From: a virus
Direction: 5' to 3' (one strand)
Length of the DNA: 64,000 nucleotides
IMG/VR virus record: IMGVR_UViG_3300033388_006651
Location: 1 to 64,000 of that record
The notes below the pieces were generated by a model. The model worked only from the letters and a program-made list of their open reading frames with translations. It did not search any database and was not told the DNA's origin. Shown one piece after another: positions 1-9,866 of this stretch (positions within the stretch are counted from its first letter, which is position 1; each line of letters opens with the position of its first letter). The position numbers were made by a program, and so were the translations under genes.

Positions 1-1
1 T

Positions 2-430
2 CAACGTCTCATTTTTGGCGAAGACAGCACGACGACCGACGGCATCACGACGCTTAACCCGCGGTCCTACAGCACGAGCCCAACTGGCCTGAGCGGGGAA
101 GCGACCGCGGATGCCGAGGGTGACTTGGAAGATCTGAACCAGGATTTTTCCGATGCCGTGGAAGGTGAAATCCTGACTTTTCTCGTAGGGCCCAATGCGG
201 GAAGTTATCGGCTCGAAACTCTTCTCGGAAACAACGGAGGAGCCGTTGGTTTGGTCCCTGCGGGGTCCCTGGTGACGGGTGTGCGAGTTGCGCCGAGTAT
301 CCTCCAAATCGCCACCAGGATGCCACAGGAAGCCATAGGGCAGATCTACAAGGTCACGGTGGAGCGCCTGGGTGTCCGCACACCTTTTACCGTTCTGGCC
401 GAGGACGTTTCGGCTCAATTCTACATCTAG
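2..430 (+). CDS. Virion protein, C-terminal part (5' end outside window)
   Basis: The reading frame is open from base 2 to the TAG at 430, giving about 142 residues of a protein that starts upstream of the window. A TTG at 125 could act as a start, but the open upstream frame and similar Thr/Ser/Gly-rich composition favour a truncated longer gene. No family motif was recognised. The composition and the tail-type genes that follow in the same direction suggest a structural protein of the virion. The 68-nt gap to the next gene contains a possible ribosome site but no obvious terminator. Confidence 0.6.
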   Translation, partial: QRLIFGEDSTTTDGITTLNPRSYSTSPTGLSGEATADAEGDLEDLNQDFSDAVEGEILTFLVGPNAGSYRLETLLGNNGGAVGLVPAGSLVTGVRVAPSILQIATRMPQEAIGQIYKVTVERLGVRTPFTVLAEDVSAQFYI

Positions 431-498
431 CGGCTTCGGTGGCCGGCCTATACCCAGCCCAAGGATAGAACTGCCGAATTCCCGGCCGAGGAAGCAAC

Positions 499-2832
499 AT
501 GGCTACCGCACTGATCCAAAGTCTCGTCAACGGTATCAATCCGGTGGTTGGGGCGAGCCGCGATGATCTCCGGGCAGGGGATACCGTAGAGCTCTCCGAT
601 GTTGGCGGTCCCGCCAACACCTACGCCTGGTCGATCGCTTACGCCCCCCAAGACAAGGACCGGGTGGATTCTGCCGCCGTCCTTGTTGGCAACATCTTCG
701 GCCCTGGTCCCGTCACCTTCGATGTCGATAACCAGGGCGCGTACCTGATTCGTCTCGTCATTGACGCAGGTCTCCCAACCCAAGACGAACAGTACGTTCG
801 TCTTCGCTACGACACGTTCTTCGGGGATTTGTCGTTGGTCGCGGCCGGTGAGCGCCGTGACGGCAGTGGCATCATCCCTGTGGACATCTCCGCAGAGGGG
901 TGGGCCGACGACCAGAACTTCAATCTCAACCGACTTCTTTGTCTGGTCCAGCACGTCAGTGCGAGCGGTCGCATCATCTACGTCGATGCGAACCGTGGCA
1001 AAGACAATTTGGCGGTTCCGAACGATCCCGCCATCGCAGAAGGGTTCGCTGACTTTTCCACGATCACCGAGGCCATCCTCGCGGCCGAGACCAACGCCGA
1101 TTTCAACGGTGGCGTCCTCCCGAGCGCAACACAGCCCATGATCGTGGCCGTGCGGCCTGGTTTTTACGAAGAGGACATCGAGTTCAAGCCTTACGTTCAC
1201 GTCATCGGATGGCCGTCATCCGGCGGCGGGACCGGTGAGCACCCTGACTTTGATCGTAGCGTGAACATTCGGGCCGCGAACGGAGGCGTGGCTCCCGCCG
1301 AACTGACGTTCACGGCCAACCTCCCGAACCTGGGCGAGTACTGCTACCTCTCGAACCTCATCCTCGAGAACGTCGGGGCCACGACCAACGCGCTGCTTCG
1401 CAAAGTTGGTGAGGGTGACGTGTACCTGGTCAACACCGAGCTGCTCCAGAACGGCGGTGGCGCGGTCGATCAAGGGTCCGGTGTTTCCGTCGAACGCGGT
1501 CGGGCTTTCCTTGAGAACACTCGGGTCATTCAGACCGATACATTCAGTCACGAATCGACTGCGTTCAGTGTCACCTCGACGTTGGGCACCTCCGCTCTTT
1601 TTGCGAAGGAGTCGATGTTCATCGGGCCGAGTATTGGTCAGGTGGACCCCACCCAGTTCGGTGGCGTCACGGCTCTGTTCAAGGGCACGAAGTTCCAACA
1701 GGTTCAAAACGCCGGTGCCGGCACCGAGTTCGCGATCCAGAGCTGGTCCGAAGACCTCATTTTTGACGATGGCTGTCAGGTCATCGTCGATGCGGCGAGT
1801 GCCATCACGGAAGCCATCGAGGTCAACGCGGATGCCGTGGGCGTCCCGGGCGATCTTTCCCTGACGCTTCGTCGGACTCTTCTTGGCGATACGACCACAG
1901 GAGCTCCTGGGTTCCTGGGTTTCACGATCGACAGCACCGGTGTTGGTGGCACGGCCTACTTGCGGATGGCGTCGTCGGAGTACGGCACGATCACCCAGGT
2001 CGGTGCCGTCACACGTCAGGCCCTCACCATCGGTACATCCTTGTTCTACGACAACACGGTTTCGGGCCTTGTGTCGGAGAACGTGCAGGACGCTATCGAC
2101 GAGATTGCCGGCGGCGGTGGTGGTGGCGCGGCTCCGAGTACCGCACCGTTCGTCACGCATGCGGTTTCAGGCGCCCTGACCGATTACCGTATTTTCAGTA
2201 ACGGTACTGGTACGACAGCCACTGTCGGCGGCGGCAACGGTACACCGGCTCAGGTTGATATCACGGCCACCGGTGTGGCTGCGGGCGCGTACACACGCAC
2301 CGATCTGACGGTCAATGCGCAAGGGCAGCTCACGTTGGCTGCGAGCGGTGTGGTCCAAGAGACCTACTCCCGGCAGATGCTCGTCGTGACTCCGCCTGCG
2401 GTCATCGTTCCGCCGCTCATCGTTCAGGAATACGATGTCATCAACAGCGCGACGGGGTTCACGTTCCTTGCGGGCCCTGCGGGCGCTCCAGGGGCTGCCG
2501 GTCCCCTCCAGCTTATCTGGGCTGTAGGTGGCCCATTCACGGTCGGTACCTTCCTTCAAGTGTACTTGGCGCCGTTCGGTGGCCCGATTGTTCCCATCAT
2601 CGATCCTGGCGGTGGTGCGGGATACGCCGCAGCCGGTTTCGATCTCAGTTTCTTGCCTGGTCCCATCGCACCGGGTGTCCCCGTCGGCGCTTTCATCGTC
2701 CAACCGCTTGCGCAACTGGGCTTTGTGGTGCCTCCCACGGTTCCCCACATGCTTCTGTTCCAGGTCACCTACCCAGCACTTCAACCTGTCGGAACAGACG
2801 GACTGACTGTGTCTCTCACCGGTAGTGTCTAA
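499..2832 (+). CDS. Tailspike or tail-fibre-like protein with beta-helix region
   Basis: This 777-residue protein is probably part of the adsorption apparatus. Residues 157-235 look like the entry to a right-handed beta-helix of the pectate-lyase fold: IYVDANRG, then a repeated-event segment FSTITEAIL, then MIVAVRPGFYEE. Around residues 525-545 there is a fibre-type segment, LVSENVQDAIDEIAG followed by a glycine run, and near residue 600 the tail-fibre motif AGAYTRTDLTVNAQGQLTL. The last 150 residues are Pro/Gly/Val rich. The start ATG has GAGGAAG just upstream. The virion role is inferred from these motifs and the neighbours. No catalytic residues were identified, so enzymatic depolymerase activity is only a possibility. 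Confidence 0.7.
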   Translation: MATALIQSLVNGINPVVGASRDDLRAGDTVELSDVGGPANTYAWSIAYAPQDKDRVDSAAVLVGNIFGPGPVTFDVDNQGAYLIRLVIDAGLPTQDEQYVRLRYDTFFGDLSLVAAGERRDGSGIIPVDISAEGWADDQNFNLNRLLCLVQHVSASGRIIYVDANRGKDNLAVPNDPAIAEGFADFSTITEAILAAETNADFNGGVLPSATQPMIVAVRPGFYEEDIEFKPYVHVIGWPSSGGGTGEHPDFDRSVNIRAANGGVAPAELTFTANLPNLGEYCYLSNLILENVGATTNALLRKVGEGDVYLVNTELLQNGGGAVDQGSGVSVERGRAFLENTRVIQTDTFSHESTAFSVTSTLGTSALFAKESMFIGPSIGQVDPTQFGGVTALFKGTKFQQVQNAGAGTEFAIQSWSEDLIFDDGCQVIVDAASAITEAIEVNADAVGVPGDLSLTLRRTLLGDTTTGAPGFLGFTIDSTGVGGTAYLRMASSEYGTITQVGAVTRQALTIGTSLFYDNTVSGLVSENVQDAIDEIAGGGGGGAAPSTAPFVTHAVSGALTDYRIFSNGTGTTATVGGGNGTPAQVDITATGVAAGAYTRTDLTVNAQGQLTLAASGVVQETYSRQMLVVTPPAVIVPPLIVQEYDVINSATGFTFLAGPAGAPGAAGPLQLIWAVGGPFTVGTFLQVYLAPFGGPIVPIIDPGGGAGYAAAGFDLSFLPGPIAPGVPVGAFIVQPLAQLGFVVPPTVPHMLLFQVTYPALQPVGTDGLTVSLTGSV

Positions 2833-2833
2833 T

Positions 2834-2856
2834 CCCAACCCCAACCCCAACCCCAA
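2834..2856 (+). repeat. CCCCAA tandem repeat (four units, first incomplete)
   Basis: The 40-nt gap between two virion genes consists largely of CCCAA followed by three exact CCCCAA units. The opposite strand reads TTGGGG repeats, four G-runs that could fold as a G-quadruplex. It is followed directly by TTTGTGCTGTG, a motif also present just before the chaperonin gene. Confidence 0.85.
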
Positions 2857-2872
2857 CTTTGTGCTGTGGTAG

Positions 2873-5800
2873 ATGAGCGTTTTTGGTTACGGACTTGAGC
2901 CCTACGGAACAGGACCCTATGGGGGACTGGGGGGCGTCATGCTTCCACCCACGGTCCCTCCGCTTGGAGGGTATGGGGGGTACGGCTACGGCACGAGTCC
3001 TTACGGAGCCCTGGGCGGTTTCGGAAAACCAACGATCGCGATCACTGGGGGCTACGGCGGCTGCGCCTATGGCACCGGCGCGTACGGCTGCATGGATGCG
3101 CTGGCGAACCCGCCAGAGGTCATCGCAGCGATCTCCATCACCGGGTTCATCATCGAGGTCTTTTTCTCGAACGAGATGTCGCCGGATGCCGATCTTTTCG
3201 ATCCGGCAAGTTACACGATCCTCGACCTCATCGGTGCTGCGCCCGTCACGGTCATCAGCGTCCAAGAGGGCGTCCCTGGTGTCTGGGGTCCGACTTCCGT
3301 TCTCCTGAACCACACCGGCACCACCCTCGGGGGCCTCTACCGCGTGATCGTGGTTGGGCCTCGAGATATTGGTGGAACTGCAATCGCCGCCTATGCCCCT
3401 TTGAACCAAGCCGAAGTGCTGTGCAAAGGCGAGCCGCCTCCTTTCACGATCACTCCTGAGTCGGGTACGGAGCTTCGGTACGACTTCGAGCAGGACATGT
3501 TGGACGAAGCTGGGTTCACTCCTGGCATCTTGCAACTCGATGCCTACGGGTACGAGACCACCTTCCCGCAGAACATCATCCCTCAGAGCGTCACGCATCC
3601 GTACAACGCCGACTTCAAGCAGGTGAAGGTCGATGTCATCGGGATGACCTCGGCCGACTACGTCGGTGTCGTGAGCCCTGCGACGGCATTTGACTATGAT
3701 GCGACGTTTTTGCCGAACGATCCCCAGGCGGACTTCATGTCCCAGGAGATCGGGAGCGGCACGACGACGCAAGGCATCGACGAAATCCTGCTCACCGTGC
3801 CCATCGGGTTCGGGTACGGCTGGAGGTTCCTGGACACGAGCGGCAAGCTCATCCCAGGGTCGAGTTACCGCGCGGATGTGACGTTCGATGCGTCGGCGGC
3901 TGTGCAGATCGACCCGGTACCGGGTGCCGACAGTGTCCTCCTGATTTTGATCAACGATGGGGCCGTCCAGGTCGACCTGTCGTTCAAGCGTGTCGCTGGG
4001 ATCGACACCCTCGAGATCAACTCAGGGACTTTCACAGCCAGTTCGAGCATCGATTGGACAAGCCAAGCCGTCACGGTCTCTTTGGTTCGCAACCAGAAGG
4101 CGGACACGTACACCGTCGTCGTTAACGGCGAGCCCATCGTTGCGGGGCTGACTGCGGATTTCGACGGAGCCCCAGGATTCCCCGCAGGCATCCAGTTCCT
4201 TCTCAACCCTGACGGCGTCTACGACATCATCGATTTCCCGTTGCAGGGCATCTTGTTCACGGCAACGCAGACGGTTTTCTCGGCAGCGTGGAACTTCCTT
4301 CACAACCTAGGGGCGCCTTTCCTGGGGTCGGCTGCGAATGCCAAGGACTTCCTCCTGACGGCCAAGGGGCCGTTGGTGAAGGGGTGGGGAGACGCCACCC
4401 CTGCGACGAAGGGGGACGTGGTGGTTTACGTGAACGGGACACCGATCGAGGTCGAGTTGGTCAACCCGTACTACGGCAAGATCTTCCTCGTCATCCCGAT
4501 TCCGTTGATGCCTCCTGGCACGATGGACGTGGCTGTGGACTACATCTGGTTCCCGTCGCCCATCATGGCGATGGCCGGCCTCAACACCTTGGGGGTGGTC
4601 CTCAACAAGTACGACTGCAAGCCGCTGTGTCCCACGGGAGGCAACTCCAATGGGGTAGGCCTGCCTGGTGGGGGCACCAACGGCATCGAGTTCTCCCGGT
4701 TCCCGATGGGCCTCGTGCTGGGCCCTGGGGGCCCTGACATCCGCAAGCCGCTGCTCCGCAGTCCTCGGTTCGTCGCGTTCCAAAAACCCTACACGGCGTC
4801 TCTCAACAGCCCCACGTCGATGCTGTTGAACCGCAACCCGCACCAGGTCGCACTCTCCGATGAAGAGCGCGATCTTGAGGGTGTCGTGGTGTTTTACGAG
4901 GGCACCGTTGACCCCGTGGACGCCACTCCCGCTTGGGCCCTTGTTGGGGTCGATGAGCTCGACGGGTTCGATCCTACCGATCCGGCTTTCGATCTCATCC
5001 AGCCTCCCAACCTCTTGTCTCTTGAAGAGGCCATGGCTGACGGGATTTTCCAGGTTTTCAAGGCCACCAGCGGTCCTTACGGTGAAGGTGAAGTTACCTT
5101 TTTCACGCAAGAGATCGAGACGGACTTCCAGCAGTCCCTCATTTTGGTGGCGCGGTTCCAGGTGCTTCCGTCAACCACGTTTGCGGCAACCGAAGAAGAG
5201 GCCGAGATCCTCCCCTCTCCGGATGGGGTGTTTACGGGTGTTGGGTTCGGGTGTCACACGAACGACCACCTCTACTTGGTGGGGTGCTTGATCATCAATG
5301 ACGTGCAGCACGTCGGCATGCTGGTGGACCCGGCTTTCCCGGAGCTTGCAGAGTCCTGGGAGCTTGCGTACCAAACTCCTATCGAGATCTTGGACGCTAC
5401 GTCTTTCCGGACGGACAGCGACGCGCTGCCGCAGCTCATTCGAGAGCGGTTGATTTCGGACGACCTTGTTCGCTTCCAGATCCTGGACGGGACCCAAGCC
5501 GGTACCTACGAAGTCCTCCAGATCGTCGATCAGACTGACGGTACGAGCACGGTTTTCATCGATCCCTCGTCCTCTTTCCCGGCCGACTCTCAGCTTTTCG
5601 GGAACCGTGATTTCACGATCGTGTTCGAGGCTCGTTGGGATGGGGACGGCCAGGTGGGGCGTCCAGTGACCTACCGGCTCGTCATCAAGAACGACATCAA
5701 GCTGTTGCCCAAGGGCTTCGCTGAGTTGTTTGTGGGGAGTTCCTTTGCCGGGTCTTCTTTGACGCTCGAGGGGGCTCCTCCTTTTGCGATCCCTCCCGAT

Positions 5801-8371
5801 GGTGTGCTGCTGTACCCCACGGGTCAGGACGGGGAGATCTTCTGGGGGTCCCTGGACCGTCGAGCTCGCAACCTGAGTAGCTGGAACTTCATGCGGTACG
5901 CCGTCGATCCGGCGGTCACCACACAGAACTTCCGTCAGATCGTTGTCGCCGCGGAGATGAACGTCCTCCCCGAGGACGACCCGAATAACATCTGGTTCCT
6001 CACCCAAGAGTTTGGATCGCGCATCATCGATGCGACGGGCGACCAGGTTTTGCTCAAGGCGACCTCTGCTGACAACCAGCTCGGAGTTGAAGGCCAGGAT
6101 TTGACCATCGGGTATGCGCGCGTTGAGCCGTTCCTGACACGTCGCCTGGCCATTGACTTGGACACCACGTTCCAGGTGGACAGCGGAGTCCTGGGTGCGG
6201 GAGACCTGCTCTACAGCGTCCGTGATGGCCTACGCGAAGTTCGCCTGGGGACCCTCTTGTACGTGGAAAGTGCGACCGAGCGGTCTCTGTTGAATCTCGA
6301 AAACCTCTCGTTGTCGGGCCTGTTGTTGCCTGACCAACAAGGATGGATCAAGAGCGGGGGTCTGACTCTCGAGCAAGTTCAAGGGCAGCGGCTCCAGTTC
6401 ACCCAGGTTGCTGGGGAGACCCTCCTCTACTCCCTGATTCTGCTTCAAACCGGAGTCACGGAGTTGGCTGGTGATGGCCGTATTTTTGAGTCGCGCATCC
6501 AAGTTGTGACGATAGGGGCGACGGACGCTGATGGCGATACCGGCATCTTCATCGGCACCGATGTGGGGCCGATTGGCGCTGCTCGGGGTGTTGGCCTACA
6601 GCTTCGTGTCGCAGCCGGTGCCGACCCCGACCAGGTGTTCCTGTTTTCCCTGGAGACGGGCCTCGAAGTTGCAGCCTTCGACGTGGCATGGAACGACGGT
6701 GAGATCCACACGTATCGAGTCATTGCCGACACGGACACGGATACGGTCACTGTGGTTGTGGACGACGTGGTTCTTGGGACCACGGACTACACGTTGTTTT
6801 CGTTCTCCTCCACGGACACGCAAGCCACGTTGGGGTTCGCAAGCACGACGACGGATGCCCAGATCCAGATCGAAGATTTCTCGGTGGTGGTGCTGCCGCC
6901 TTCGACAGCCATGCGCACGTTGGGCGTTTGGCTCGGAGGTGACGTAGACGACATCAACCAGTGGAAAATCCCTCGGACGGACACGCTGGATGTGCCCAAC
7001 TCCGATCTCACTGCCGTGGTCGAAGAGATGGACTGGCGTTCGAGGATTCGGGCCCGGATTCATCGAGATCCCGGTTGGGGTGTCACCATTTTGCGTCCAG
7101 ACCTGCCGCCTCCTCCTGGGTTCACTGGGGATTTTGCGACGCAGTTCACGGAGCCGAGTGCTGGGTGGATCAACGTCGAGTACCGAGACCTTCCGCGAAG
7201 CCCGTCGGATGAAACGTTGGGGTTCGTTTCCTTCGGATCTCTGGACCCGAGGTCGATCAGCCAGACGCGCATCGACGAGGTTCGCTACCGGATCTACAAG
7301 TACGCGACCGAAGACATCATCATGCCGCCGCACATGGTGTTGAACCAGTTCAACGTCATCACGAGCGGAGAGTTTTTCGAGGACACCACCGTGGAGGTGG
7401 TGACGGTGATCTCGGAGAACGCCACCACGATCCAACTGGCCGGCGCGAACATCACCGCAGCTCGTGTGTTCCAGGTGTTGGTCACAGTGCGGGATGGGTC
7501 GCAGATCCTCCTTTTGCCGGACGTTTTCTCCTTCGACGTAGCGACCCAGATCATCACCATCACCGATCCAGCCTTTGAGCTCGACATCCTGTTTTTTGGA
7601 GAGGAACCGGTTGACGAGGATCTTGCTATCTTCAACGAAGATGTCGAGTTCCCGGATGATAACCAGACTCCCATCAAGATCCCGGTGGAGGTCAGCTTTG
7701 CCCCTGGCCGACCGCTGACCAAGACCTACCTGTGCTCGCAGCCACTCCTGGATGGCACCACGTTGCTCAACGAGGGGACGCCACCTTTCGAGACTTCTCA
7801 GGTGATGACGGACGAGGGCTTCTTGGCGTGGGGATCGAGGATCAACGATCCCAACGACCTGCTCAACACGGACCCGGATTTCATCCTCAACGATCCGTTT
7901 CGGTTCCGAGATTTCCGTTCAGACCCGAAGACGCAGTTCGAGGACATCGATTTCTGCGAAGTGTCCGAAGGTGAAGAGTGTCGCCTTTCGCCGTTTTGTG
8001 ACGATGGCTTACCGGGTGCCGCAGAAGCGGGAAATCCCGGCAACGATCCTGGCGACATCGGCAACGGATTGATCGGCATCGGACTCTCAGGCTTGGCTTT
8101 CACCGAAACGCAGCCCATCACATTCAGTGACGGGCCAGTCAATGGTTTTGGTCAACCTACCAGCAGCACTTTCCTCATGGCGAGCGGGGGAGACGCACCA
8201 CCAGGGGGCAATCTCCAAGAAGCGATTTTGTTCACGCCGCTCGGTCCGGAAACGCCTCCCTTCCAAGGTCCTGACGGTACTGTGGGATGGAGTGTGTTTG
8301 GTCAGCTTTACGACACGCTCACGGACACAACCACCAACATCTTTTTCGGAACAGAGTCGCTCGGTCCGTAG
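2873..8371 (+). CDS. Giant virion protein with Gly-Tyr repeats and lectin-like domain
   Basis: This 1832-residue protein is probably a tail or fibre component. The first 85 residues are a low-complexity Gly/Tyr/Pro region with three related units (PYGTGPYG, GYGTSPYG, AYGTGAYG). Beta-rich segments follow. Residues about 1175-1340 resemble a concanavalin/LamG-like jelly roll (FESRIQVV, LQLRVAAG, HTYRVIAD, VTVVVDDVVLG, IQIEDFSVVV), a fold that often binds carbohydrate or protein. The C-terminus contains a Cys-bearing Asp/Gly-rich segment. The ATG follows the CCCCAA repeat and lacks a clear Shine-Dalgarno. No enzymatic motif was seen. The structural role is inferred from size, composition and position. 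Confidence 0.65.
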   Translation: MSVFGYGLEPYGTGPYGGLGGVMLPPTVPPLGGYGGYGYGTSPYGALGGFGKPTIAITGGYGGCAYGTGAYGCMDALANPPEVIAAISITGFIIEVFFSNEMSPDADLFDPASYTILDLIGAAPVTVISVQEGVPGVWGPTSVLLNHTGTTLGGLYRVIVVGPRDIGGTAIAAYAPLNQAEVLCKGEPPPFTITPESGTELRYDFEQDMLDEAGFTPGILQLDAYGYETTFPQNIIPQSVTHPYNADFKQVKVDVIGMTSADYVGVVSPATAFDYDATFLPNDPQADFMSQEIGSGTTTQGIDEILLTVPIGFGYGWRFLDTSGKLIPGSSYRADVTFDASAAVQIDPVPGADSVLLILINDGAVQVDLSFKRVAGIDTLEINSGTFTASSSIDWTSQAVTVSLVRNQKADTYTVVVNGEPIVAGLTADFDGAPGFPAGIQFLLNPDGVYDIIDFPLQGILFTATQTVFSAAWNFLHNLGAPFLGSAANAKDFLLTAKGPLVKGWGDATPATKGDVVVYVNGTPIEVELVNPYYGKIFLVIPIPLMPPGTMDVAVDYIWFPSPIMAMAGLNTLGVVLNKYDCKPLCPTGGNSNGVGLPGGGTNGIEFSRFPMGLVLGPGGPDIRKPLLRSPRFVAFQKPYTASLNSPTSMLLNRNPHQVALSDEERDLEGVVVFYEGTVDPVDATPAWALVGVDELDGFDPTDPAFDLIQPPNLLSLEEAMADGIFQVFKATSGPYGEGEVTFFTQEIETDFQQSLILVARFQVLPSTTFAATEEEAEILPSPDGVFTGVGFGCHTNDHLYLVGCLIINDVQHVGMLVDPAFPELAESWELAYQTPIEILDATSFRTDSDALPQLIRERLISDDLVRFQILDGTQAGTYEVLQIVDQTDGTSTVFIDPSSSFPADSQLFGNRDFTIVFEARWDGDGQVGRPVTYRLVIKNDIKLLPKGFAELFVGSSFAGSSLTLEGAPPFAIPPDGVLLYPTGQDGEIFWGSLDRRARNLSSWNFMRYAVDPAVTTQNFRQIVVAAEMNVLPEDDPNNIWFLTQEFGSRIIDATGDQVLLKATSADNQLGVEGQDLTIGYARVEPFLTRRLAIDLDTTFQVDSGVLGAGDLLYSVRDGLREVRLGTLLYVESATERSLLNLENLSLSGLLLPDQQGWIKSGGLTLEQVQGQRLQFTQVAGETLLYSLILLQTGVTELAGDGRIFESRIQVVTIGATDADGDTGIFIGTDVGPIGAARGVGLQLRVAAGADPDQVFLFSLETGLEVAAFDVAWNDGEIHTYRVIADTDTDTVTVVVDDVVLGTTDYTLFSFSSTDTQATLGFASTTTDAQIQIEDFSVVVLPPSTAMRTLGVWLGGDVDDINQWKIPRTDTLDVPNSDLTAVVEEMDWRSRIRARIHRDPGWGVTILRPDLPPPPGFTGDFATQFTEPSAGWINVEYRDLPRSPSDETLGFVSFGSLDPRSISQTRIDEVRYRIYKYATEDIIMPPHMVLNQFNVITSGEFFEDTTVEVVTVISENATTIQLAGANITAARVFQVLVTVRDGSQILLLPDVFSFDVATQIITITDPAFELDILFFGEEPVDEDLAIFNEDVEFPDDNQTPIKIPVEVSFAPGRPLTKTYLCSQPLLDGTTLLNEGTPPFETSQVMTDEGFLAWGSRINDPNDLLNTDPDFILNDPFRFRDFRSDPKTQFEDIDFCEVSEGEECRLSPFCDDGLPGAAEAGNPGNDPGDIGNGLIGIGLSGLAFTETQPITFSDGPVNGFGQPTSSTFLMASGGDAPPGGNLQEAILFTPLGPETPPFQGPDGTVGWSVFGQLYDTLTDTTTNIFFGTESLGP

Positions 8372-8411
8372 CGGTTTTCGTCCTATCAGAAGGCAATAAC
8401 AGGGAGATCCC

Positions 8412-9071
8412 ATGCCCAGAGTAATTCGTGAAAACATGCAGAGAGCCCGCACGGGCTTCAAGGTCGGCATGGGAACCCGCATGGCGGAGAACGCCATGAT
8501 CATGGCGACCGCCAAAGGCCGCGTCTTCATCGAGATGCACGATGCCGCAACGGGCATCCTGCAAGAACATCGAGATGTCCACAACGTCGTCACGCTCGAC
8601 GCCAGCCTTTTGGTTGCGCGCTTGATGAAGGACCCGCGAGAGCCCGCACACGGGATCAACATGCTCGGTGTTGGCACCGGGGCCCCAGGCGCTGTGCTCA
8701 ACCCCGACGCCCCGTCGAACGAACAGCGTCGGCTCAACAACGCGATTGCACGAAAGCCTTTCTCCGAAACGACTTTCCGTGATGCCAACGGAGCGGCAGT
8801 CGCGATTCCCACGAACGTCGTGGATTTCACGACGATCTACGGTGAGTCGGAGGCCGTCGGGCCGCTCAACGAGATGGGTTTGCTTTCGACCATCTCGGAC
8901 AACACGGGGACCATCAACAACAATCCGAACTTCGCAGGCAACGGCGGTCAGGCATACGACCCGTCCATCGATGTCACGAACTACGACATCCTCGTCAACT
9001 ACCTGACGTTCAGCGTGATCTCGAAACCCGTGACCTCAATTTTGACGGTGACCTGGCGCTTAAGTTTTTGA
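8412..9071 (+). CDS. Tail-fibre-family protein
   Basis: This 219-residue protein begins 41 nt after the previous gene with GGGAG upstream of the ATG. The segment HNVVTLDASLLVARLMKD followed by INMLGVGTG resembles the N-terminal part of phage tail-fibre proteins, where an 'N-x-V-V ... LL ... GTG' pattern is common. The C-terminus, LVNYLTFSVISKP followed by LTVTWRLSF, is a beta-strand pair of the type that ends tail proteins. It is the smallest member of the virion cluster. A structural or receptor-contact role is inferred from these patterns and the neighbours. Confidence 0.55.
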   Translation: MPRVIRENMQRARTGFKVGMGTRMAENAMIMATAKGRVFIEMHDAATGILQEHRDVHNVVTLDASLLVARLMKDPREPAHGINMLGVGTGAPGAVLNPDAPSNEQRRLNNAIARKPFSETTFRDANGAAVAIPTNVVDFTTIYGESEAVGPLNEMGLLSTISDNTGTINNNPNFAGNGGQAYDPSIDVTNYDILVNYLTFSVISKPVTSILTVTWRLSF

Positions 9072-9078
9072 GTAGGCC

Positions 9079-9864
9079 ATGAAGACCTGTCCCTCATGCT
9101 GCGTCGATAAAGACGCCTCCGAATTCGGCAAGAACAAGCGCCGGAAGGACGGCCTTGCGTGTTACTGCTGGGAGTGCTCGCGCAAGAAAGCCCGGGAGTA
9201 CGCCAGGACGCCGACCCAACAGATCAAGCGCAAAGGCTGGTATCAGGAAAACCGGGAGAAGGTTCGAGTCCAGAACAAGGAGCGTTGGGAGACCAACAAA
9301 GAGAAATACGAGCCTGCGCGGCAACAGTGGGCTGCAGACAACCGGGACAAGATGCTCGGCTACTACAAGGACAAGGGCACCGCGCACCGAGTTTTCGTTG
9401 ACCAAATTAAGTTCGGTCAACCGTGTCTCGATTGCGACAAGACCTTCCCTCCTTACGTGATGGAGTTCGATCATGTACGAGGGGTCAAACGTCACAACAT
9501 CGGCAAAATGGCCAACCATAGTCGAGAGCGTGTTCTCGCTGAGATCGAGAAATGTGAACTCATCTGTTGTGTCTGTCACCGCATCCGCAGTCACGCACGC
9601 CGGGAGCCAGCAAAGACCCCTAAATTGATTCAGTTCCGGGTGTGGATCAACGAAATCAAAGACGCACCTTGCACGGGTTGTTCTTTGGTGTTTCCTCCCG
9701 AAGCCATGGATTTTGATCACGTAAACGGTGAAAAGATTATCCAAATTTCAGATATGTGGTCTTGGGGACGCCCCAAGGTTCTCGCTGAAATCGCCAAGTG
9801 TGAACTGACTTGTGCAAACTGTCATCGTGAACGCACCGTGTTTCGCATGAGGGAAGCAGCGTAG
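9079..9864 (+). CDS. Free-standing endonuclease with two tandem HNH-like units
   Basis: This 261-residue protein has an N-terminal Cys cluster (CPSC then CWEC, residues 4-33), a charged helical linker and two consecutive HNH-like units. Unit 1 reads CLDC, MEFDHVRG, CELICCVCHRIR (about residues 116-174). Unit 2 reads CTGC, MDFDHVNG, CELTCANCHRER (about 198-256). Each has paired Cys zinc ligands and the central D-H of the nuclease motif. Such genes are usually mobile homing endonucleases. It sits between two virion genes, 7 nt after one and 2 nt before the next, so it seems co-transcribed. Cleavage activity and target are unknown. Confidence 0.8.
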   Translation: MKTCPSCCVDKDASEFGKNKRRKDGLACYCWECSRKKAREYARTPTQQIKRKGWYQENREKVRVQNKERWETNKEKYEPARQQWAADNRDKMLGYYKDKGTAHRVFVDQIKFGQPCLDCDKTFPPYVMEFDHVRGVKRHNIGKMANHSRERVLAEIEKCELICCVCHRIRSHARREPAKTPKLIQFRVWINEIKDAPCTGCSLVFPPEAMDFDHVNGEKIIQISDMWSWGRPKVLAEIAKCELTCANCHRERTVFRMREAA

Positions 9865-9866
9865 CC

